From Pseudomonadota bacterium (GTDB taxonomy: Bacteria; Pseudomonadota; Gammaproteobacteria; Burkholderiales; Burkholderiaceae_B): DNA of 13,875 nt. The stretch is taken from assembly GCA_023427085.1 (NCBI GenBank), contig JAEZBO010000122.1, positions 1 through 13,875 on the forward strand, given 5' to 3'. The notes under the pieces were generated by a model. It was not told the DNA's origin. It searched no databases and was given only the letters and a program-made list of their open reading frames with translations. Both the position numbers and the translations under genes were made by a program. Below are positions 6,585 through 13,053 of the stretch, piece after piece (position 1 is the stretch's first letter; the number at the start of each line of letters is the position of its first letter).

Positions 6585-7508
6585 ATGGAATTGCGGCATC
6601 TGCGATATTTCCTCGCACTCGCCAATTCGCTGAACTTCACCCGTGCAGCCGAACGTGTGCACGTCACGCAGTCGACCTTGTCGCACCAGATTCGCCAGCT
6701 CGAGCAGGAGATCGGCCAGCCGCTGTTCGAACGCGTCGGCAAGCGGGTGCTGATGACCGACACCGGCCACGCCTTCGTGCCCTACGCCCGGCGCGCGCTG
6801 CAGGAAATCGATCTCGGTCTGGCGGATCTCAAGCAAAGCCGCCAGGCGCTCACCGGCGAAGTCCGCATCGGCGCTACCCACACCTTCAACCAGAGCTTCA
6901 TCCCTCAGTGCGTGGCGTCTTTCCTGCAACGGCACCCGACCGTCAAGGTCGTCATCGAAGAGCTGGCTGCGGATGCGATCGCCGCGGCGCTGCAAGCGAA
7001 CCAGCTGGATTTCGGCGTGGCCTACCGTCCCGAGGCGTCCAACTCGCTGGTCTTCGAACCGCTATTGCACGAGGAACTGATGCTCGCGGTCGGATCGCAT
7101 CATCCACTGGCCCAACGGCGGCGCATCCGGATGGTCGAATTGCATCGCGAACCGCTGGTGCTGTTGCCTGATACCTTCGCCACCCGGCGCTTGCTGGATG
7201 AGTGTTTTCGGGCGGCCGGCGCAACACCGGCGATCGTGGCCGAGATGAATACGGTCGCTGCGATGCTGGGACTGGTGCAGCGGGCGCCGATCGGCGCGAT
7301 CATCGCGCCCAGTGCTGTCTCGTCGCTGGCCGGCCTGCACCTGGTGCCCATGGAAGACCCCACCCCGCTGCGCATCCCTGGCTTGCTGTTCGATCCGAGC
7401 CGTGAGCCGACCCGGCCGGCGCTAGTGTTCGCAGCCTTGCTGCGTCGCCATGCCAAACCTGCGATCGCGGGCCCGTCAGGCCTGCCGGGCGGACATCAGG
7501 CACCCTGA
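6585..7508 (+). CDS. LysR-family transcriptional regulator
   Basis: This 307-residue DNA-binding regulator has a winged helix-turn-helix at the N-terminus: MELRHLRYFLALA (1-13), then NFTRAAERVHVTQSTLSHQI (17-36) and RQLEQEIGQPLFER (37-50). A substrate-binding domain follows from about residue 92 (VRIGATHTFN...). ATG 6585 is chosen over an in-frame TTG at 6579 because it gives the standard MELRHLRYF start and has AGGA 7 bases upstream. It lies divergent from the CoA-transferase operon and almost certainly controls it, probably with the imported acid or a CoA-pathway intermediate as inducer; this is inferred from position. Its 3' end overlaps the convergent EAL gene by 13 bases. CynR-like members are the nearest in N-terminal style, but no cyanate genes are present. 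Confidence 0.94.
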   Translation: MELRHLRYFLALANSLNFTRAAERVHVTQSTLSHQIRQLEQEIGQPLFERVGKRVLMTDTGHAFVPYARRALQEIDLGLADLKQSRQALTGEVRIGATHTFNQSFIPQCVASFLQRHPTVKVVIEELAADAIAAALQANQLDFGVAYRPEASNSLVFEPLLHEELMLAVGSHHPLAQRRRIRMVELHREPLVLLPDTFATRRLLDECFRAAGATPAIVAEMNTVAAMLGLVQRAPIGAIIAPSAVSSLAGLHLVPMEDPTPLRIPGLLFDPSREPTRPALVFAALLRRHAKPAIAGPSGLPGGHQAP

Positions 7509-7511
7509 CGG
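7473..7511. terminator. Possible hairpin at the convergent gene ends
   Basis: CCGTCAGG (7473-7480) and CCTGACGG (7504-7511) form an 8-bp inverted repeat across the stops of the LysR and EAL genes. A smaller competing hairpin TCAGG-CAC-CCTGA occupies 7496-7508. No T-run follows on either strand, so it is at best a weak or factor-assisted bidirectional stop. Confidence 0.3.
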
Positions 7512-8296
7512 CGCCGCGCCAGCCAGTCCTCGAAGCCGCGCGCCGTCAACGGCTCGGACCACAGGTAGCCCTGCGCCGCGCCGCAGCCGCAGGCGATCAG
7601 GAAATCGCGCTGCGCGGGGGTCTCGACACCTTCGGCGACGATCGCCAGGTTCAGGCTCTCGCCGATGCCCAGCACCGCCTGCATCAGCGCACGGACACGC
7701 TTGTCGTGCTCGATGCCGGCCAGGAAACTGCGGTCGAGCTTGAGTTCGTGGGCCGGCATGTCGCGCAGCCGCGCCAGGCTCGAGTAGCCGGTGCCAAAAT
7801 CGTCGATGGCCAGTTGCACGCCCAGCTGGTGCACCGAACGCAGCACCTGCAGCGCCGCGTCATCCATGTACACGCTTTCGGTGATCTCGATGGTCAGGTC
7901 GACCGGCGGCACACCGCTGTCGCGCAGCACCGCGGCAATCGCGTCGGCCAGCTCGGGCTCGCGAAACTGCAAGGGCGACAGGTTGACCGAGATCGACGGC
8001 ACCGCGAGCCCCTGCCCGCGCCAGCGGGCCAGCTGATGGCAGCCCTCGCGCACGGCCCAGGCGCCGAAGCGCGCGATCAGGCCGCCGCGCTCGGCCAGCG
8101 GCACGAAGAAATCCGGCGCCAGCTCGCCCAGTTCGGGATGCTGCCAGCGCGCCAGCGCCTCGACGCCGTGCAGCGCGCCGTCGGCCAGCCGGATCTGCGG
8201 CTGGTAATGCAATTGCAGCTGTCCGCCGTTGTCGCGCAGCGCGCGGTCCAGGGCGGCCAGCAGGGCCTGCTCGGAGGCGGTGAGTTGGTCTGGCAT
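7496..8296 (-). CDS. Stand-alone EAL-domain c-di-GMP phosphodiesterase
   Basis: This 266-residue protein is essentially a bare EAL domain that hydrolyses c-di-GMP to pGpG. All expected catalytic elements are visible: Glu46 in VEALARW (45-51), Asn105 in ISVNLS, Glu137/Glu140 in IEITES, Asp165-Asp166 in the loop-6 IDDFGTGYSS (164-173), Lys186 in LKLDRS, Glu222 in VAEGVET, and Gln242 in QGYLWSEPL. It should therefore be active. There is no membrane segment or sensor domain. The gene lies 40 bases after the siaD stop on the same strand, as the fifth gene of the operon. ATG 8296 is chosen because the frame upstream to 8404 lies inside siaD and lacks family residues. No good Shine-Dalgarno is seen. 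Its likely job is to remove the signal made by SiaD. Confidence 0.92.
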   Translation of the reverse strand: MPDQLTASEQALLAALDRALRDNGGQLQLHYQPQIRLADGALHGVEALARWQHPELGELAPDFFVPLAERGGLIARFGAWAVREGCHQLARWRGQGLAVPSISVNLSPLQFREPELADAIAAVLRDSGVPPVDLTIEITESVYMDDAALQVLRSVHQLGVQLAIDDFGTGYSSLARLRDMPAHELKLDRSFLAGIEHDKRVRALMQAVLGIGESLNLAIVAEGVETPAQRDFLIACGCGAAQGYLWSEPLTARGFEDWLARRRQGA

Positions 8297-8336
8297 GGGA
8301 TGAATGGCGGGCTGCCGTCGGTGCAGGGGCAGCTGG

Positions 8337-9137
8337 CTAGCCGCCCGAACCGTCGTCGGCGTGCACCCGGTCGCGGCCCAGCTGCTTGGCGCGGTACAGC
8401 GCACGATCGGCGCGGTCGATGGCGGCCGAAAAGTTCTCGCCGGCCATGTATTGCGAGACGCCGATGCTGATCGTCAGCCAGAGCTCCTGGTCGGCCACCA
8501 CCAGCGGCACCGAGCGCAGGTGCTGCTGCACCCCTTCGGCCAGCGCGCTGGCCTCGCGCAGCGTCATGCCCGGCAGGATCAGCACGAACTCTTCGCCGCC
8601 CCAGCGCGCGCACAGCTCGTCGCCCTTGAGGCGCGCGGCCAGCGCCTGCGCCATCTCGACCAGCACGCGGTCACCCACTTCGTGGCCATAACGATCGTTG
8701 ACGCTCTTGAAATGGTCGACGTCGATCATCGCGATCGCATAGGTGGCGCCGCCGGCCGCGACCATCGCGGTCTCTTCGCGCAGGCGCTCCATGACCATGC
8801 GGCGGTTGTACAGCCCGGTCAGCGGATCGCGGTGCGAGGCCTCGCGCAGCGCCTCGTTGAGATCACGCATCATCTCCTGGTAGCGGTCGGAGATGCGCGC
8901 CACCTTGCCGATGCGCTTGAGCTGGCGCTCGAAGCGTTCGTTGATGCTGAGCTCGCGCTCGCGCGCCATCGCCTGGTAGGCGTCCGAGATGTAGGTGATG
9001 CGCTCGATGCGCGCCATCTGGTTGTGCGAGCGCTGCCACAGCGCCTCGAGCGCCTCGCGCAGCGGATGCTCGCCGTACTCGGGGTCGGCCAGCAGGCGCT
9101 GGATGCGCGTGTCTAGCTCGTCCTCGTTGGGTCTCAT
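8337..9137 (-). CDS. siaD: SiaD, GGDEF diguanylate cyclase
   Basis: This 266-residue cytoplasmic enzyme makes c-di-GMP from two GTP. The C-terminal GGDEF domain has DPLTGLYNRR (104-113), IDVDHFKSVND (138-148), the active-site GGEEF (180-184), and TISIGVSQY (222-230). The I-site position 5 residues before GGEEF reads KGDE, not RxxD. Residues 1-100 form a charged helical stalk with no membrane segment, as in Pseudomonas SiaD, where this region binds SiaC. It holds two copies of an ISDxYQxM motif (50-57 and 82-89). ATG 9137 overlaps the siaC stop (TGATG), so the activator and the enzyme are translationally coupled. A longer frame starting at 9380 would lie within siaC and is rejected. Confidence 0.93.
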   Translation of the reverse strand: MRPNEDELDTRIQRLLADPEYGEHPLREALEALWQRSHNQMARIERITYISDAYQAMARERELSINERFERQLKRIGKVARISDRYQEMMRDLNEALREASHRDPLTGLYNRRMVMERLREETAMVAAGGATYAIAMIDVDHFKSVNDRYGHEVGDRVLVEMAQALAARLKGDELCARWGGEEFVLILPGMTLREASALAEGVQQHLRSVPLVVADQELWLTISIGVSQYMAGENFSAAIDRADRALYRAKQLGRDRVHADDGSGG

Positions 9138-9511
9138 CAACGGCTCACGATGTGGAAGGGGAAGCTGCAGTCTTCCTTGAACTCTTCGGCCAGCTCGGCG
9201 ACCCGCTCGTTGCGGCTGTCGTAGGACCACTGCAGGGTGACCGTGCGGCCTTCGCCATGCGCTTCCTCGAACAGGTCGAGGATGTCCATCATGGCCTTGA
9301 CGCTGCTGGTGTTCAGGTACAGCAGCTCGAGCTCCATGTGCAGCGGACGCTGTTGCGTGCGCAGGAACTCCTCGACCCACTGGATCACCGGGCCGAACAG
9401 TTCGAACGAGTTCTCGGGATAGGAATCACCCTGCATCTGAAGCAGGCCGCGCTCGAAATCGGCCTGCACGCCGGGCGTGGACTGCGTCGCGGAAATGGTC
9501 AGGTCTTTCAT
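9137..9511 (-). CDS. siaC: SiaC, regulatory phosphoprotein (DUF1987)
   Basis: This 124-residue, SpoIIAA/STAS-like small protein is the switch of the Sia pathway. In Pseudomonas aeruginosa, SiaB phosphorylates SiaC on Thr68, SiaA removes the phosphate, and unphosphorylated SiaC binds and activates SiaD. Here LLYLNTSSVKAMMDI (63-77) puts a Thr at exactly residue 68, in the conserved NTSS context. The N-terminal TQSTPGVQADFERG (9-22) and GDSYPENSFELF (28-39) are also family blocks. The gene starts 24 bases after the siaB stop. No Shine-Dalgarno is visible in the pyrimidine-rich gap, so the start rests on family alignment and normal length. It is very probably functional, since partners on both sides are intact. 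Confidence 0.95.
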   Translation of the reverse strand: MKDLTISATQSTPGVQADFERGLLQMQGDSYPENSFELFGPVIQWVEEFLRTQQRPLHMELELLYLNTSSVKAMMDILDLFEEAHGEGRTVTLQWSYDSRNERVAELAEEFKEDCSFPFHIVSR

Positions 9512-9535
9512 GATTATTGTGCGAAGAATAAGAGG

Positions 9536-10078
9536 TCAGATCACCGCGCTCAGACTGAAGAAGGCGCTTTGCCCGGACGTATGGCTCAAGGTGGCGTTCA
9601 AGGGCGCGCTGGCGCGGCGCGCGATGTCGATCAGGCCGAGGCCGGCGCCGCTGGGTGCCTCCGGATCACGGGGCTTGCGCAGCTGCTCTTTGTAGAGCGT
9701 CTTGAGCTGGGCCTTGTCGAGCGTCGCCAGCTCTTCGACCCGCCTGAGCAGCACCTGGCCGTCGTCGGCCTCGATGCGGTTGCCGGCCGACACCACGTAG
9801 CGGCCCTGGTCGTCGCGCGCGATCACCACGGTGGCGGCGGCGTCCAGGTCGGCGTAACCCTTGGCGCTGGCGTAGTGGCGGATGTTCTGGGTCATCTCGA
9901 TGTAGGCCGAGAAAACATCGGTGGCCGCGCGCGGCTGGGCTTCCTCGGTGTCGAGGTAGCGCCGCAGCGCGTTGCCGATCTCTTCGATCAGGCTGCGCGA
10001 GATCGGTCCATTGAAGCACAGGAGCGTGCGGTCAAGATTGAACCGTTCGCGCAGCGCGTACAACTCGGGGGCATTCAT
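9536..10078 (-). CDS. siaB: SiaB-type protein kinase acting on SiaC
   Basis: This 180-residue protein has a GHKL-type ATPase/kinase layout like anti-sigma-factor kinases. The N-box region is SAYIEMTQNIRHYAS (57-71) with Glu61 and Asn65, a strand VVIARDDQGRYVVSAGN (84-100) leads into the pocket, and a glycine-rich lid GAGLGLIDIARRA is at 144-156. In the characterised Pseudomonas system, SiaB phosphorylates SiaC and so shuts off the cyclase SiaD. ATG 10078 is chosen because it sits 17 bases after the siaA stop with AGGAAA 6 bases upstream. The frame could be extended to 10213, but that part lies within siaA. Position between siaA and siaC matches the known operon order. Confidence 0.9.
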   Translation of the reverse strand: MNAPELYALRERFNLDRTLLCFNGPISRSLIEEIGNALRRYLDTEEAQPRAATDVFSAYIEMTQNIRHYASAKGYADLDAAATVVIARDDQGRYVVSAGNRIEADDGQVLLRRVEELATLDKAQLKTLYKEQLRKPRDPEAPSGAGLGLIDIARRASAPLNATLSHTSGQSAFFSLSAVI

Positions 10079-10084
10079 GTTGCG

Positions 10085-10090
10085 TTTCCT
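10085..10090 (-). promoter_or_regulatory. Ribosome binding site of siaB
   Basis: AGGAAA on the - strand lies between the siaA stop and the siaB ATG, 6 bases before the start. It supports ATG 10078 over the longer upstream frame. Confidence 0.65.
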
Positions 10091-10095
10091 GTCGT

Positions 10096-12084
10096 TCAGT
10101 CGAAGCGGAAGGCCAAAATCGTGATGTCGTCGCGTTGCGGGTTCTCGCCCTGGTACCGCTGCAGGGTCGCCGCGAATGCCTCGGACTGCTCCGACAACGG
10201 CATTTTCGCGCACTCGCGCAACATTTGTGTAAACCGGGTGTTGCCGAATCCGAAACCATGTTCGCCACCCGATTGGTCGAGGAAACCATCGGTGCTCAGG
10301 TAGAAGGTCCAGCCCGGCGTCAGCGGCGCCTGCATGTTGACGATATCAGGCTCGCGACGGTCGAACAGCGCCCGGCGGCCTCCCTTGAATTCGCTGACCT
10401 CGTCGCCGTTGCTGCCATACAGCGATATTTTCGCCCCGGCAAAAACCAGTTGGCCGGCCTGGCGGTCGACATAGACCAGGCCCGCATCCAGGTTGGTGGC
10501 CAGCGCGCGCGGCAGTTGCGCGTCGGCGACCATGGCCCGCAGCGACTGGTCGGTGTGGCGCAGGATGGCGGCCGGATCGGTGCTGCCGCATTCGGCGATG
10601 GCGCCGTCCATGGCGGCCCGCGCCAGCATGGTCATCAGCGCGCCGGGCACGCCGTGGCCGGCGCAGTCGACCACGCCCAGCAGGCAGTTGGGGCCATCGG
10701 CGCGATAGACGTAGAAGTCGCCGCCGACCACGTCGCGCGGCTTCCACAGCACGAAGTGGCGCAAGCCCAGCGACTGGGTCAGCTGGCGGTCGGGCAGGAT
10801 GGCGCGCTGGATCAGGCTGGCGTAGTCGATCGAATCGCCGATCTTCTTGTGCGCCACTTCCATCTCGAAATTGGCCTGCTCGAGCTTGTGGGTGCGCTCG
10901 CGCACCTTGGCCTCCAGCTCGGCGGTATGGCTGCGCACCTTGTCGGCCATCATGCCGAACGCGCGCGTCAGGTCGCCGATCTCGTCCTTGCCGCGATCGG
11001 CCAGCTTGACCTCGTAGTGGCCCTGCGCGATCGCGCTGGCCGAATGCTGCAGGCGGCGCAGCGGCGCCAGCACCAGCCGCTCGACCAGGTAGCCGAAGCC
11101 CAGCAGCAAGGCGCCCAACAGCAGCAGCAGCGTCATCAGCGCCGGCAGGATCCATTCCATGTCGAGGATGCGCGCGGCGCGCAGGTCCAGCGCCGTCACC
11201 ACGTACCAGTTCAGCTCGGGCACGTAGGCCAGCGCGAAGAGCTGCTGGCGCCCTTCCATCGAGGCGCTGAACGACTGCACCTCGCCCTGGCTGGCGCGCG
11301 CCTGCCGCATGGCCTGCTGCAAGGCCGCGCGGCCGTTGTCGCCGTCGATCAGGTTGATCAGCCGGCTGTCGCCGGTCGACGGGCCGATGGCCGAATTCAG
11401 CGCGATGCGGGTCTGGTCGCGGTGCGCCTGGATCGCGCCGTTGGCGTCCAGCACCACCGGCGTGACGCCCGGCTCGTCCACGCCGATGAACTCGTCGAGG
11501 AACTCGGCCAGATCCAGGCTGGCGCCGGCCAGCCCGAGCGGCTGCTCGCCATCCTTGATCAACACGTTCATCCAGATGCGCGTCAGGCCCAGCGCGCGAT
11601 CGGTGTTGACGTTGAGCGTCTGTTCGGCGCCGCCGGCCAGCGTCACGTAGAACCAGCCGTCCTTGGCATTGCCCGGCTCGAGCACGTAGCGGGCCTGGTC
11701 CGAGACCGGCTTTTCGTCGTCGTTGTAGTAATAGGCGTTGCTGTTGGCGCTGACCAGGAAATAGGCGTGGTTGCTCAGGTCGCGCCGGTAGTTCTCGGCT
11801 TCGCGAAAGAACAGCTCGCGCTTGGCGGGATCGTTTTCATCGCGCAGCCACTGGCGGGTCAGCTCGGAGTTGGCGAGCCGGCGCGACAGCGCCAGTTCGC
11901 GCGACAGCGGCCCCTGGATGCGCTGCAGGTTCAGCTGCGTGAAGTTGGTGATGTAGCTGGCGCCAAAATGCTGGCGGACGCCGTCGACGGCCAGCCAGCC
12001 GGCGACACCGGCTGGAATGAGGGCAAACAGGCAGGCGAGGACCAGCGCCAGCAGCGACTTGCCTCTCAATCCCAAATGGGCCAT
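10096..12084 (-). CDS. siaA: SiaA, membrane sensor with HAMP and PP2C/SpoIIE-type phosphatase domain
   Basis: This 662-residue inner-membrane protein is the sensor of the operon. A first membrane helix (about 10-33) and a second (about 312-334) flank a periplasmic domain of roughly 275 residues that looks like a dCache ligand sensor. A HAMP domain follows (about 335-385, APLRRLQHSASAIAQGHY and DEIGDLTRAFGMMA), then a coiled coil (386-415). The phosphatase domain shows metal-binding sites: VVGGDFY (Asp456), VVDCAGHGVPGALMTM (Asp473), STDGFLDQ (Asp599), and QRDDIT (Asp652/653). In Pseudomonas, SiaA dephosphorylates SiaC and thereby turns on SiaD. ATG 12084 is chosen over one at 12144 because it gives a short cytoplasmic tail (MAHLGLRGKS) before the first helix and has GGAAAA 8 bases upstream. 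The periplasmic ligand is unknown. Confidence 0.94.
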   Translation of the reverse strand: MAHLGLRGKSLLALVLACLFALIPAGVAGWLAVDGVRQHFGASYITNFTQLNLQRIQGPLSRELALSRRLANSELTRQWLRDENDPAKRELFFREAENYRRDLSNHAYFLVSANSNAYYYNDDEKPVSDQARYVLEPGNAKDGWFYVTLAGGAEQTLNVNTDRALGLTRIWMNVLIKDGEQPLGLAGASLDLAEFLDEFIGVDEPGVTPVVLDANGAIQAHRDQTRIALNSAIGPSTGDSRLINLIDGDNGRAALQQAMRQARASQGEVQSFSASMEGRQQLFALAYVPELNWYVVTALDLRAARILDMEWILPALMTLLLLLGALLLGFGYLVERLVLAPLRRLQHSASAIAQGHYEVKLADRGKDEIGDLTRAFGMMADKVRSHTAELEAKVRERTHKLEQANFEMEVAHKKIGDSIDYASLIQRAILPDRQLTQSLGLRHFVLWKPRDVVGGDFYVYRADGPNCLLGVVDCAGHGVPGALMTMLARAAMDGAIAECGSTDPAAILRHTDQSLRAMVADAQLPRALATNLDAGLVYVDRQAGQLVFAGAKISLYGSNGDEVSEFKGGRRALFDRREPDIVNMQAPLTPGWTFYLSTDGFLDQSGGEHGFGFGNTRFTQMLRECAKMPLSEQSEAFAATLQRYQGENPQRDDITILAFRFD

Positions 12085-12222
12085 GGGTGATTTTCCAGAA
12101 AAAAACGTCGCGCCGCAGACGGCGGCCTGGACCGGTGGCGGCACGCCGGCTGGGAAGGGTGGCCGCCCTGTCGCGCCGGGCGGCGCAAGTGCCAGGCGCG
12201 TAGTGTAGTGCGCGCCCGGCGG

Positions 12223-12250
12223 AAAAAAACGGGGGCTGGCCGTCTGCCAG
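12223..12250 (-). terminator. Weak terminator-like hairpin downstream of livF
   Basis: On the - strand, CTGGC-AGACG-GCCAG (12250-12236) is followed by CCCCCG and then seven T (12229-12223). The stem is only 5 bp and the T-run starts 6 bases after it, so termination would be weak. It could end livGF transcripts or act in the siaA leader. Confidence 0.3.
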
Positions 12251-12279
12251 GGGATTTCACAAAAATGTGATCAATATCC

Positions 12280-12298
12280 AACTATTTCAGAACTATTT
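12280..12298. repeat. Direct repeat AACTATTT, 11-base period
   Basis: Two exact 8-base copies separated by CAG lie upstream of siaA. An 11-base period puts both on the same face of the helix, as in tandem activator sites. Function is unproven. Confidence 0.5.
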
Positions 12299-12339
12299 GC
12301 TGCGCCGCGGCTGGGCCGCCGCGATGGCGCCCGGCCGGT

Positions 12340-13053
12340 TCAGACGCCCAGGTAACGGCTCCACAAGGAACGGTCGGCATCCAGCTCGGCCGACGTGCCG
12401 GTCCAGGCATTGCGGCCGCGCTCGAGGATCACGTGGCGGTCGGCCAGCCCGACCAGCCGCTCGACGTACTTGTCGACCACCAGGATGGTCTGGCCCTGCC
12501 CGCGCAGCGCGCCCAGGCACTGCCAGATCTCCTCGCGCACCTTGGGCGCCAGGCCCTCGGTGGCCTCGTCCAGCACCAGCAGCCGGGGATTGGTGACCAG
12601 CGCGCGGCCGATCGCCAGCATCTGCTGCTCGCCCCCGGAAAGCTGGCTGCCCAGGTTGCCGGCGCGCTCGGCCAGGCGTGGAAACAGCGCGAACACCCGC
12701 GCCGGCGTCCATGGCTCGCCACCGAGCGGATTGCGGCGCGCCGCAAAGGCGGTCAGGTGCTCGCGCACGCTCAGGTTGGGAAAGCACTGGCGGCCCTCGG
12801 GCACCACCGCCATGCCGGCGCGCGCGATGCGGTCGGCCGGCCAGCCACGCACGTCGTGGCCGGCGAACCAGAGATTGCCGGCCGACACCGGCAGCACGCC
12901 CAGCAGCGCCCGCAGCAAGGTGGTCTTGCCCATGCCGTTGCGGCCCAGCAGCGCCAGCACTTCGCCGCTGCGCACGTCCAGGTCGACGCCGAACAGCACC
13001 TGCCCGGCGCCGTAGCCGGCGGCGATGCCACGCGCCTGCAACAGGGTCGTCAT
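12340..13053 (-). CDS. livF: LivF-type ABC transporter ATP-binding protein
   Basis: This 237-residue ATPase is of the LivF class that powers hydrophobic or branched-chain amino acid (HAAT) importers. Walker A is GRNGMGKTT (37-45), the signature LSGGEQQ is at 138-144, Walker B LLVLDE is at 158-163, and the LivF-type DEATEGLAP follows. VVPEGRQCFPNLSVREHL (83-100) is another family mark. The switch position after Walker B reads ILVVDKY, with Lys195 where many ABC proteins have His; LivF proteins usually differ here too. ATG 13053 overlaps the livG stop (ATGA), with GAGGGG 6 bases upstream. The substrate cannot be told from the ATPase: an amino acid, urea or aromatic acid are all possible. Membrane and binding-protein genes presumably lie beyond the right edge. 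Confidence 0.9.
   Translation of the reverse strand: MTTLLQARGIAAGYGAGQVLFGVDLDVRSGEVLALLGRNGMGKTTLLRALLGVLPVSAGNLWFAGHDVRGWPADRIARAGMAVVPEGRQCFPNLSVREHLTAFAARRNPLGGEPWTPARVFALFPRLAERAGNLGSQLSGGEQQMLAIGRALVTNPRLLVLDEATEGLAPKVREEIWQCLGALRGQGQTILVVDKYVERLVGLADRHVILERGRNAWTGTSAELDADRSLWSRYLGV

Larger units (their letters stand above)
12085..12339. promoter_or_regulatory. livF-siaA intergenic region, probable siaA promoter zone
   Basis: This is the largest gene-free stretch (255 bases). Bases 12251-12300 are markedly AT-rich against a very GC-rich background. They hold an exact direct repeat AACTATTT at 12280-12287 and 12291-12298 (period 11) and an inverted repeat TCACA-AAAA-TGTGA at 12257-12270. 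Two 5-bp hairpins, each followed 6 bases later by seven T on the - strand, lie at 12250-12223 and 12126-12099. The AT-rich block is the best candidate for the siaA promoter and activator site, but no convincing -35/-10 pair was found. Confidence 0.45.

Noticed and set aside
8297..8404. Longer EAL protein beginning at 8404
   Set aside because: The extra 36 residues overlap siaD coding sequence and do not resemble an EAL lead-in.
10135..12090. 651-codon open frame on the + strand opposite siaA
   Set aside because: It mirrors siaA codon by codon, is rich in Ala/Gly/Arg/Gln/Val low-complexity sequence, and has no recognisable motif; it is a GC-rich antisense shadow.
12257..12270. Crp-type binding site upstream of siaA
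   Set aside because: The half-sites are in inverse order (TCACA...TGTGA) and the spacer is 4, unlike TGTGA-N6-TCACA.
12302..12330. GC-rich hairpin (GCGCC...GGCGC) just after livF as a terminator
   Set aside because: The stem is interrupted and no T-run follows on the - strand.
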